From: Glandiceps talaboti
Taxonomy: Eukaryota > Hemichordata > Enteropneusta > Spengelidae
Direction: 5' to 3'
DNA: 64,000 nucleotides
Assembly (NCBI RefSeq): GCF_964340395.1
Contig: NC_135553.1
Location: 28,813,449 to 28,877,448, forward strand
The notes under the pieces were generated by a model. The model was not told where the DNA came from. It was given only the letters and a program-made list of their open reading frames with translations, and did not search any database. Shown here piece after piece: positions 12,291 to 22,608 of this stretch; the first letter of the stretch is position 1; every line of letters starts with the position of its first letter. The translations under genes and the position numbers were made by a program.

Positions 12291-12406
12291 GGTTTGGTAA
12301 TGATACAGGCCTTTCTACCAAACATTCTAACAGAAGGCAAAATGCCCACGCAAGAAATACGCTATGTTTGTACTGTATAGAAGCATAAAAAATACTGCCA
12401 ATGGCG

Positions 12407-13106
12407 TTGTAGCACAACTGCACAGTTTAATGTTTATCCATATGCTAGTCAAGCTAACAATAAGTGTTCATTTGCTGAATGACTATCCAGTTGCCTATCC
12501 AACCATGTTGCTATCTTCGTGATATACGCGATCATTTGGCTGTTGCTATGGGCGTGGTCATGTTGCTAGATATATTTGCATAATTGTGTCAAAATATTTG
12601 GAAGAAAATCTGCAGAATAACACTTCTAGAAACATGTCACCAAGTTTCAGTCTCATTGACCAAGTACTTTTTCAGACATAAATTTTTGACAAAAATTCAC
12701 ATTTTTACACCTAGAATTTGCATATTACTGATAAGATCGTTATATGCTTAACATTTCTTCATCTATACACCCATAGACGCATCCCATTAAATTTCAGCCC
12801 AATCTGCTGAGTATTTGGAATTAAAGGTTTTTGACCAAAAGACACATTTTTAGCCCTAACTTTCATATTAAAGAGGGAATCCTCATAAACAAATCTTAAT
12901 TTACTTACCCCTAAGAATGTTCCCACCAAATTTCATGCCAATCTGCCCCATAATTTTTTTTTTTACCAAAAATCACATTTTTTGACCCAATACCTACATC
13001 TCTGATGCAACCATTTTCATTTGAACAATTTCACAACTAGAAACCAGAAGTAACATGATCACCAAATATCAAAGCAATCAGTCCAGCAGTTTTTGACTTT
13101 AAGTTG

Positions 13107-13137
<31 letters not shown>

Positions 13138-13182
13138 TTTGCCATGTCTATAGCACTACTGACCTTATCAGTTCAGTTGTGC
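12407..13182. repeat. Dispersed repeat with terminal inverted motif, relative of 8500-9212
   Basis: Starts near gtagcacaactgcacag and ends near gttcagttgtgctaaa, so the ends are inverted copies. It contains ttggctgttgctatgggcgt, internal diverged units with accaaatttcatgccaatct, and a (CA)n tract at 13109-13137. Non-coding; a non-autonomous element is likely. Confidence 0.7.
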
Positions 13183-13579
13183 TAAAAATGTATGCTCTAT
13201 CACATAGCAATCAATGAAATCAAACTTAGAAATCTGTAGGGCTACGAAGTTACTAATACACTGAATAGACAGGATCAATACAACAACATACCAGTGTAGA
13301 ATTATTACCCCTGACACAATCTGATTAAAATCCGATGTAGACGTCAGCTAATCGTTCATTGCTACTTTACCTTCGTTGTTTTGCCTGAATTGACCTTCTT
13401 GGTACATGTTTAAATTTTTTAGCCTGATCGCCTCCTCTACATCTGAGATGGCGCCCATTCAAACGAATTTCTGCTCACTGAGCCTCGCAACCAATCAGGT
13501 TGCGTCTTACTTGTCATGGGCATACATGTACGCATTGAATATCAACAAACATCAACAAACATTGAATATCAACAGGAAG
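13183..13579. other. No gene seen
   Basis: Intron sequence without recognised features. A short duplication of caacaaacattgaatatcaa occurs near 13540-13575. Confidence 0.5.
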
Positions 13580-14302
13580 TCATAATTCCACAACCAGTAA
13601 TGTACAGATAACAAGCCATCCACTCTAACCATTCAACCATCATGACTCTACAACCAGTAATGTACAGATTATAAGCCATGCACACTAACCATTCAACCAT
13701 CATGACTCCACTACCAGTAATGTACAGATTATAAGCCGTGCACACTAACCATCAGCATAACTCCACAACCAGCAATGTACAGATTCAAAACCAATCATTC
13801 TAACAACCACCATTACTCCATAACAAGCAATGTACAGATTACAAGACAGCCACTCTAACCATTCAAGCCATACACACTAACAACCAGCAATGTACAGATT
13901 CAAAACCAATCATTCTAACAACCAACATGGCTCCACAACAAGCAATGTACAGAATCCAAGCTGATCACACTAAGAATCATCATGACTCCACAACCAGCAA
14001 TGTACAGATTACAGGCCAATCACAACCATCATTACTCCAAAACAGAAATGTACAGATTACAAATTGATCACACTAACAACCATCATCACTCCACAACCAG
14101 CAATGTATAGATTCCAGGGCATTTACTCTAACAACCATCATGACTCTCCAACCAGACAAATACAGATTACAAGCCAATCAGTCTAACAACCATCATAACT
14201 CTACAACCAGCCAAATACAGATTACAGGCCAACTAACCATCATGACTCCATAACCAGCAATGTATACATTACAGGTCAACCAACCATCATGACTCCATAA
14301 CC
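13580..14302 (-). repeat. SINE-head-derived minisatellite, segment 1
   Basis: About twelve diverged units of 50-60 bp containing ccatcatgactccacaacc and agcaatgtacagattacaag. On the minus strand each unit resembles the tRNA-like 5' part of the SINE at 14303-14668: tggagtcatgatgg, then gaatggttag, then ggcttggaatct. Other segments of this array are at 14669-14800, 15931-16092, 22120-22565 and 29085-30210. Confidence 0.8.
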
Positions 14303-14668
14303 ATGTGGAGTCATGATGGGTGAATGGTTAGCATGACCGGCTTGGAATCTACAGGTTGCAGGTTCGAGCCCTGTCGCTGCCTGCTGTTTGTTTCTGAGTG
14401 GCTAAAGTCCTTGGGCAAGATTTGAACCACGACTGTGCCTCAGTCAACCCAGCTGTATAACTGGGGACCTGGTAGGATGTAGGTTGCAATGTGAAGGCTT
14501 TAATCCTATGCGCTTTAATCCTATGCGCTTAAATGGCTGCAATGGATTGTATGCTCCCCGGGGAGTTGAGGAAGACTAAAGGGCCATTGTGCTGTTCTGA
14601 TCCGAGCCAAGGGTAATAATTGTAAAGCGCTTTGAGCACGGAGTGGGAAAGCGCTATATAAGAAACCA
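14303..14668 (+). mobile_element. tRNA-derived SINE, full length
   Basis: The head holds an A-box-like tgaatggttagcatgaccgg and a clear Pol III B box, ggttcgagccc, at about 14362. The body includes gcctcagtcaacccagctgt and gtatgctccccggggagttg. The 3' part ends tgtaaagcgctttgagcacg...gcgctatataagaaacc. A second, truncated copy is on the minus strand at 59741-59990. The left junction is an inverted copy of the adjacent minisatellite unit (gactccataaccatgtggagtc). Confidence 0.88.
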
Positions 14669-14800
14669 ACATTATAACCAGCCAAATACAGATTCCAAGC
14701 CAATCACTCTAACAACCAGCATAACTCCACAACCAGCAATATACAGATTACAAGTCAATTACACTACCAACCATCTTAAATAAAATGTCACTCTAACCAT
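14669..14800 (-). repeat. SINE-head-derived minisatellite, segment 2
   Basis: Two to three units (caagccaatcactctaacaa, ccagcataactccacaacc) between the SINE and the 155-bp array, in the same orientation as segment 1. Confidence 0.75.
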
Positions 14801-14804
14801 TCAA

Positions 14805-15930
14805 CAATAAAGGATGGGTCGGGTATGGGGGATGAGAACCTGTTCAAGCATGTCTGAGTTATGGCTTTGGATATGAAAAATGCACCAACAAAATCGCTGC
14901 AGCCATATCGGATTGTATCATGACGGAAATCGAAAATGGATATGCACATGTATGTCATAGAACACTGTCCTAATACCAACTTTAAATGAGATCTGTTCAA
15001 GCATGTCTGAGTTATGGCTTTGGACAGGGAAAATTTGCAAACAAAATGGCTGCCAGGCACCCATATTGGATCGTATCATGATGAAAATGGATCTGCACAT
15101 GTATGTCATAGAACACTGTGCTAATACCAACTTTGAATGAGATCTGTTCAAGCATGTCTGAGTTGTGGCTTTGGACATGGAAAATATGCAAACAAAATGG
15201 TTGCCAGGCAGCCATATTGGATTGTATCATGACAACAATGAATATATGCACATGTATGTCATAGAACACTGTCCTACTATCAACTTTGAATGAGATCTAG
15301 ACAGCCATATTGGATCGTATGATGAAACAAATTGACATTCATATGTATGCCACGAAAATAGATATGCACATGTATGTCATAGAACACTGTGCTAATACCA
15401 ATTTTGAATGAGATCTGTTCAAGCATGTCTGAGTTATGGCTTTGGACATGGAAAAATCGCAAACAAAATGGCTGCCAGGCAGCCATATTGTATTATATCA
15501 CAACAAAAATGGATATACACATGTTTGTCATAGAACACTGTCCTAATACCAACTTTGAATGGGATCTGTTCAAGCATGCATGTCTGAGCTATGGCTTTGG
15601 ACATGGAAAATTCGCAAACAAAATGGCTGATGGGTGGCCATATTGGATTGTATCATGACAACAATGAATATATGCACATGTAAGTCATAGAACACTGTCC
15701 TACTACCAACTTTGAATGAGATCTGTTCAAGCATGTTCAGCAATGGTTGCTTGGCAGCCATATTGGATTGTATCATATGAAACAAATTGACGTGCATATG
15801 TATGCCATAGTATGATGCCCCTGTACCAAGTTTGAAAAAAATCGGTCCAGGCATCTCCAACAAACGGCTCCGGACGGACGGAACCCAATCTATAAGTCCC
15901 CGTCCCGGACTTCATCCGGCAGGGACTGAC
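14805..15930. repeat. 155-bp tandem array with a terminal hairpin tail
   Basis: About seven units, each containing caagcatgtctgagttatgg, ctttggacatggaaaattcg, caaacaaaatggctgccagg and cacatgtatgtcatagaaca. The final unit is a diverged form (gtaccaagtttgaaaaaaat, cggtccaggcatctcc) that leads into cggacggacgg and a hairpin, agtccccgt...agggact, near 15895-15927. Related arrays lie at 33800-34308 and 38150-38935 and have the same order and tail. This looks like one non-autonomous element family with an expandable internal unit. Confidence 0.82.
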
Positions 15931-16092
15931 AACAATCATCACTACACAACCAGCAATGTATAGATTCTAGGCCATTTACTCTAACAACCATCATGACTTC
16001 CCAACCAGCAATGTACAGATTCCAAGTCAATCAGTCTAACAACCATCATAACTCGATAACCAGCAATGTACAGATTCCAAGCCAATCACTAT
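15931..16092 (-). repeat. SINE-head-derived minisatellite, segment 3
   Basis: Three units with aaccagcaatgtacagattc. The array resumes here after the 155-bp element, which suggests that the element was inserted into it. Confidence 0.75.
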
Positions 16093-16109
16093 GGGGGCCC
16101 GTTCTGGTC

Positions 16110-16625
16110 ACAATTATGTACTAATAATAAAACTACTGCTGTAATTAATATTATGTATTCCTTGAATTACTTAAATGTGTTTTGATTAATTTTATACACC
16201 GGTCTTAATTTTATGCAGTCTTGAATTAATTTTATGTATTCCTTGAATTAATTTTATGCATTCCTGGAATTAATTTCATGTTGTCTAGAATTAATTTTAT
16301 GTATGTGCCGAATTATTGTTATTTATGTCACGAAATACAGTATGTGCCGAATTATTTTTATATGTATGTGCCGAATTATTTTTATTTGTCCTGAATTAAT
16401 TTTTTGTATGTGCTGAATTAATTTTGTGTATGTCCCGAATTAATTTTGTGTATGTGCTGAATTTATTTTGTGTATGTCCTGAATTATTTTTTTGTATGTG
16501 CTGAATTAATTTTGTGTATGTCCCGAATTAATTTTGTGTATGTGCTGAATTTATTTTGTGTATGTCACGAATTAATTTTGTGTATGTGCTGAATTAATTT
16601 TGTGTATGTGTTGAATTAATTTTGC
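16110..16625. repeat. AT-rich minisatellite, 20-22-bp unit
   Basis: About 23 units of the form tgaattaattttgtgtatgt with gtgc or gtcc spacers, ending at 16620. The units become more regular toward the right end. No coding capacity. Confidence 0.88.
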
Positions 16626-17166
16626 CCCTACAATCCTTTGCGCGAGATTTCTTATTCAAAATGGTGGCCCGCAGCTCGCAGTCGGTGGTGCTCAGCGGGT
16701 ACGCGGGTTGTCATTCGAGAAAGGAATCAAGGAGGATTCTGCCAATTTTTGCTCAGTTGTTCGAGTTTTTCTGTCTCCCCTGAATTTAGGATCAACAGAC
16801 GATCTAGAATAAATTTAGTGTCCGAGGTCAAACGAACATCCGGGTATTTATTACTGTAGCCCTATGCATATATGATAACGAACATCCACGACCGAAATCT
16901 GGTCGTACGACCGGTCGTGCGTGTAGCGTAGGCATTGAAAACAGTGGTTCATTTTTGGCCGCAGATGTGGATGATAATCCAACGGGACTACTGTATCTTC
17001 CCATATTATACAAGTAGCACTGCTAAGTTTACATCAATCTTTGACTTAATATTTGAGCAACATGCTATCAGCTGAGATAGAATTAGGGAAAATTCTGGTT
17101 GCTGTAGCTTGGATACCGGACACTTAGTAATTTGCTACAGCCATAACATCGATACAAGCACATATA
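16626..17166. other. No gene supported
   Basis: Open frames 16638-16859 and 17013-16828 have no recognised domain. The region contains a short inverted motif, ggtcgtacgaccggtcgtgc, near 16901. I see no other feature. Confidence 0.4.
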
Positions 17167-17536
17167 CAGGGAACCCAGGAACCGTGTGACAAACAAAACA
17201 AATAAATAAATTATCTAATACATGACAAATGAACAAGCAAACGAACGACAAGTATAGTATAGGGACAAATAAAATAATTAAATAAACCAGCAAATGAACA
17301 GATACTCATGGGGGTATACTAGATATGTTTATTTTCTATACCCATCACTATCTGTATAGAAAAAAAACATATCTAGTATACCCCATGAGTATATGTTTAT
17401 TTGCTGGTTTATTTAATTATTTTGTTTGTCCCTATACTTGTCGTTCGTTCATTTGTTCATTTGTCATTTATTTGATAGTTTATTTATTTATTTGTTTGTT
17501 TTGTTTTGTTTGTCACACGGTTCCTGGGTCCCCCTG
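17167..17536. repeat. Very long palindrome (arms about 170 bp, loop about 12 bp)
   Basis: The left arm starts cagggaacccaggaaccgtg and the right arm ends with its inverse, cacggttcctgggtccccctg. Inner parts match too: aaacatatctagtatacccc on the right mirrors ggggtatactagatatgttt on the left. The loop is ccatcactatct at about 17341-17352. Arms differ by small indels in AT-rich stretches, so it is a genuine aged inverted repeat, probably a foldback element. It sits just beside the hAT-like pseudogene, but I did not show that it is part of it. Confidence 0.88.
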
Positions 17537-17589
17537 TGATGCAACTTGGACCACAGTCTCTTGTAAACTGTTATTCCTTTCCTAAATGG

Positions 17590-20190
17590 TTTTATTCTTG
17601 TCTATGACGGTCCTAATACAGAACAATGACGTTTGTCCACAGTTTCAAACGGTGCAATGCCGAAAAAGAGCGTTCACATGAAACACTACCAACTAGGGTT
17701 GTTAGGAATATTACAAGAATTTTGTTTATGACCGGAAAATATTCCGGATCACAGGCCAACAAAGCCTCACAGGCATTCTGTGGTCTTGACTTTATCGGAA
17801 CTTTGCTGTGAAGCGTGACCCACTTGTCGATTTCAATATCTAATGTATTACCTCTCTGGAGAAACTTTCCATAGTATTCACTGATTGCTTCAACACGTGT
17901 TGGCGTCAACTGGTCAATGTTACATGGAACCAGTGCCTGGGCAGATAGCAAGTTCGAGTGCAGTTCATCAAATCTTGTCTCAAGCTCCTGGATGACGTGA
18001 TCAACAAATGGGTAATATACGTTAACTTTGTAATAGTCACTGTTACTCTGTCCTTGACAATGGCCCGCATTCGATCGATGACGTTGTGTGCCCGCTGTTC
18101 TAGGTTTGTTGACTGATGTTTATGGCATCTGCTATGGATGTTATTCTATTCCAAAGTTTGTCCCACGTTGAATCACAGCGTCCATTTGTTAAACACTCTT
18201 TGCAAAGTTGGATGTCTTTGTAAGCTTTACCCAGATCGCAGTTAACTGCCTGTAGTGTTTTTGTTACAGCTGCACAATAGCTTAAGACGAAATGAGCCAC
18301 AACCAGAGATACTAGAAATTGCGGATCTATAAGAAGCCTTGCGTATGAACCTGCATCTCTTTTAGCATCCCCATTGCTGTTGTCTTGTATTTGTTCAAGT
18401 GCTTCCAAAACTTGCCTGTATTTAGCAATCAGAGCTGATAAGGTATCTACTTTGGCTGTCCACCGGGTTGGACATAGCTTTGGAAGATATTTCCTTTGCG
18501 ACCCATGTTTAGTTTCGATATTGGACTCCTTCAATTCATCCTCATCATTGTCAATGTGCAGCAGCTCGTCAAGATCACTATCCACTTCTTTACTGTTGAC
18601 ACTCTCAAAAATAGCTTTCCTCTTTGCGCTTCCGCTCAAAAACCATGTAAGTTTTTCTACGTTATCAAACAGGTTGCGAATTTCAGGAACTTGCTTGCAA
18701 CCAGCTGCTAGGACTAAGGCAAGGACGTGTGAATGACAGTGGACATACGTTGCATTTTGGAAACGTTTCTGAATTATTGCTTGAACACCATTTTTGCTTG
18801 AGCTCATCACTGCTGCACCATCATAACCCTGTCCAACCAAGTTATCCATATTCAAACCCCATCTGGTTAGTGAGTCGATGATTGTGTTAGCAATTGTATG
18901 TGCATTCATTTGTCGTATTTGGACAAAGCCAAGGAAATCCTCACAGACTTCCTTTCCTTTGACATAACGGATACACAGGCTGATTTCTTCAGAGGTTGAA
19001 CAATCTTGTGTTTCATCTGCCATAACACTCCAGTATTGAGATATTGAGCTGACAATCCTTCCCTAATTTCACTCTCACATAGTAACATTATTTCATTCTG
19101 GATTTGGGGTGAAGTATACTTAGCACTTCCGCTAGCATGTCGTAAGTGATCAGCCAAATCAGGATCAAATTTAGACTTCCAGTCAATGAAAAATGCAAAG
19201 TTTCCATCTTCAGCCTGGTCTTCTTTCACCCAGTTACCTCGATATGGAATCCCCCTTTGTCCCAAGACGATAACAACATCAATAATAGAAAGTATACCTT
19301 TCTTGATTCGGACTTGCCTGTTTTCTACTGCTTTGTCTATTTTCGCACAAATATCACTGCCTGCATTTTGCATACTATGCAGAAAGTTCATAGCTTTTTC
19401 AGTTGATACAATGTGGTCAACACTGGCAGCATGGTTGTCAAGGTAACTCTGTTTAACACCTGTTGCTTTTTTTCCAGTTCTTAAAACCTTGGTTTACAAA
19501 AGGTGAGTTGGAGACAGAGCCAAAACATAGGCAATAAGCACAATATGCGCTGTCATTTTTTACACTGTATCGAAGCCAGGGCCTATTTTCTTCCCACGAT
19601 ATATTGTACCTTCTACCTGCAGTTACAGGAAATGCGTATGCTTTGCTTGGCTTAAATTTTGCACGTAAGAATCGGTGTCGGTGGCCGAGCGGTTAGCTCG
19701 TACGCCTCTTACCTCTGCAGTCTGGGTTCGAACCCGCCTGGTGTTGGCTGGGTTTGATTTAAAATTTAACTAGGTCTGCATGTAAGAAGGGTGATGCTCA
19801 GTTTGACCCTGCCGAACAACGCAGGTTTTCCCCGGGCACTCCGGTTTCCTCCTGCTTCTTCAACACTAGGGCACTAGGGCGCTGCCCTGCGGCGACCGTT
19901 CAACAAATTTCCGAATTTATTTGGACAAATAAAGATTATTATTATTATTATTTTTATTAATTTGCCGGGTCGTGTGGGTTACTTGGATCTACAGTACAAT
20001 CGGGGTTACACTCATTTGTGCAAATTTGTATTTGATCATCTGTAGCTTCGAGGTCCTTGCCCTCTAAACTTTGCTTACTGGTGGATGGCAGAGTCACGTC
20101 GGACTGGTGATCAGTTGGGCTGAAATTGTAAATATTGTTTTCAAAGTAAAATACTGTTGTAAATGCAATTGTGTCATCAACTCCCTGCAT
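17590..20190 (-). pseudogene. hAT-superfamily transposase-like gene (ZMYM1/TTF type), broken
   Basis: Homology to hAT-type proteins with a TTF zinc finger, a DUF4371-like catalytic region and a hATC dimerisation domain is visible in pieces. From the N-terminus: a fragment at 20190-19960; KFKPSKAYAFPVTAGRRYN and the finger cysteines (AYCAYCLCFGS) at about 19660-19500; MNFLHSMQNAG to EIREGLSAQ (19391-19060); MADETQDCSTSEEISLCIRY to about 18100, with GQGYDGAAVMS; and the hATC motif SVSCERSFSALHRLK near 17650. At least three frameshifts and a SINE at 19669-19955 break it. In this family the MADET aspartate belongs to the catalytic core. Terminal inverted repeats were not identified. Confidence 0.85.
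19669..19955 (+). mobile_element. tRNA(Ser/Leu)-like SINE inside the hAT-like pseudogene
   Basis: The head carries a tRNA-like A box (gtggccgagcggttagctcg) and a perfect B box (ggttcgaaccc, at about 19728). The body includes caggttttccccgggcactc and cggtttcctcctgc. The tail ends gacaaataaagattattatt with (ATT)n. It separates the N-terminal piece of the hAT-like reading frame (19960-20190) from the rest. It is a different family from the SINE at 14303. Confidence 0.88.
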
Positions 20191-21529
20191 GTAACCTAAT
20201 CTTTTAAGTCAAGAATCATTTGGCCTTATACATGAAATTTAAATACATAATTTAAACACCCGCCCGTTAATTAAAGAAGCATTAAAAAATTAAAACTTAC
20301 ATTTCCGCAATATTAAGATCAAATTATGTTTAATCTGAAAAAAATGGTGATTTATTGCATTTAGGGAAACCAAAAATACTGTCACGGATAGTGCATGAAA
20401 CTGGACGATAACCTTGCTTTCTGCATTTTTAAGAGTGTAATTTCCATAGTAAAATTCATTACTGTTGTCGGATATTGTCACCATGATAGACAGATTAGTT
20501 TACATGTCACACTAGTTGTATTTTTTTTTTGGCACAATTGCCGGGCCTTTCCAGTTGTGGCAAATCAAATCAAAGTTCACGAGAGCGATTTTCCACTCGT
20601 CTATAACCCAAACCCTAACGCAGCAGCTAGTAGTAATAATTTTATATCCCGTATCGAAAATGTCTAGAAATGATTACCTGACACTACCGCGTTCATCAGT
20701 TCCTGATCAAGAAACGCTAACTCAGGCCAAATTAATTAACATATCTGTTTTGTGGTCCCATGCGCGTAAGACTTTGAAGGTTTCAATGGAAAACACAGTA
20801 TTTTTGAATAGGACTTTACTGCTTAGCTTTGCTTTCCTGCCTACAAAAGTTTTGTTACAAATGTTGTATAATATGCTACAAAAATTATGTGTGTTTTATG
20901 ACCGCTTACCCGCTTATCATTCAGAATTTTTGAGTGGACGCAATACAGAGACTTTAATTACTATGGCCTCATTCATAATTGTGACGAAGAATTATATTTA
21001 GTACATGATGGACCCCATATGTGGAAAAATGACCTTATTTGGACCGGTGACCCACTTGACACCCGACAGATTTGCATGACGTTACCCTTATATGATAAAA
21101 ATTGTGACGTATTCGAAATGCTAAATTTCAGCTGGTTATAGCTTTCAGTCACAACACAGTCAACTTCATGAACATGGCATCTGTATGGAATCAAGATGGA
21201 GTGCCCTTTATCAAAATTTTTTTACAGTCTACTTCAAAAGATGACCGACCTGCGTTTGTGAGATGTTCTTGTTTGGAACGCGTCCTGAGTGACTGTATTG
21301 TCAGGAAGAATTGAATACTGGACGAGCTTCGCGCTCAGCAGTTTCACCTAGTGTTAAATAGAGAGTTTGGTGATGTCTTCGAGGATGTTGAGGGCACAAT
21401 TGCTGCATTGATAGATGCATACTTTGATAATGCAGCAAAGTTTGAGTTTGCCCTTACCAAATTGGAGGAAACTCCATGCTCTGACGACGATTCAGAGTGA
21501 TATAGTGACAGTGTCACCCACAAAGTAAA
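20191..21529. other. No gene recognised
   Basis: Plus-strand frames at 20661-21001 (starting MSRNDYLTLPRSSVPDQE) and near 21360-21500 (ending KLEETPCSDDDSE) are open over about 110 and 45 codons, but I recognise neither. They could be remnants of the same transposon or chance. A short poly-T tract is at 20521. Confidence 0.4.
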
Positions 21530-21545
21530 CGGCCCTTTTCAGGGC
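21530..21545 (+). promoter_or_regulatory. Histone-type 3' stem-loop
   Basis: ggcccttttcagggcc forms a 6-bp stem with a TTTC loop, followed by acca. A purine-rich ccaaaaggaga lies about 12 nt downstream, as in replication-dependent histone mRNA 3' ends. No histone reading frame is visible upstream. Confidence 0.7.
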
Positions 21546-22115
21546 CACCAAATATTCCAAAAGGAGATTTGCCATTTACCAGTAAATTAATGTTTTAGCA
21601 TAAGGAACACGATAGATAGAGCGCATATTCGGAGTCGCTGCATGCAGGCAACTTCACGTCTGCATGACATTTTCCTTTGATGTGATGGTATGTATGCTTA
21701 CCCTGTCGGTTTCTTGACAAATGTCAAAATAGACTGCTGGACACGACGTCACTTTTTTGGAGTTTCACTCTCTGACATTGTGACTAGTAACTTCTTGTCT
21801 TCAAATGAAGGAGACTCAAGAAAACGCACAGAGCATGTGCGCGCTTCTTTTGCACTTTCCCGCACAAAGAATTTTCAGTTTGCTACACTGCAAAAGTTAC
21901 AATTTTTGACACATTTTATTCAAAGTTAAGCCAGCGTACAATAGATCTGATATCGAGGAGTCAGTGTAAATACAGTCGCTGTTGACTTGCCTTTATTAGT
22001 GAACCACCAATTCAAAGCTCGCGTCCTGGGAATCGTAACGTTAATAGCGATTTTAATAACATCGTTATGTATTCGAAAATTTCCCAGGGGGGGCAGCTGC
22101 TACGGTACTGTTACT
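21546..22115. repeat. Dispersed repeat downstream of the stem-loop, copy 1
   Basis: Homologous to 28045-28668. Shared words include agggccaccaaatatt, gcatgtgcgc, ttaagccagcgtacaatag and the end gcag...ggctacggtactg. No gene. Confidence 0.8.
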
Positions 22116-22119
22116 ATTA

Positions 22120-22565
22120 TACACAACCAGCAATGCACAGGTTACAAGGTGATCACACTAACAATCATCATCACTACACAACCAGCAATGTATAGATTCC
22201 AAGTCAATCACAACCAGCATAACTCCCTAACCAGAATGTACAAATTCCAAGCCAATCAGACTAACAACCATAATAACTCCACAACCAGTGACATACAAGC
22301 CAATAAGTCTAACAACCAGCATAACTTCACAACCAGTGACATACAGATTCCAAGCCAATTAGTCTAATAACCATCTTAACTCCACAACCAGCAATGCACA
22401 GATTCCAAATCAATCACACTAACAACCAGCATAACTCCACAACCAGCAATGTACAGATTCCGATTCAACCACACTAACAGTCATTATGACTCCACAACCA
22501 GCAATGTACAGATTCCAAGCCAATCACATTAACAACCACCATTACTCCATAACCAGCAATGTACG
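22120..22565 (-). repeat. SINE-head-derived minisatellite, segment 4
   Basis: Eight or nine diverged units with ccacaaccagcaatgtacag and caagccaatcacactaacaa. Same orientation as the other segments. Confidence 0.8.
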
Positions 22566-22608
22566 GACTGAACATTTTTCAACAAATAAATCACACCGAA
22601 CTCCTTAA

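Noticed and set aside
20516-21001. 161-codon open frame on the plus strand
   Set aside because: Not recognisable and partly in a poly-T start; left as unassigned and not called as a gene.
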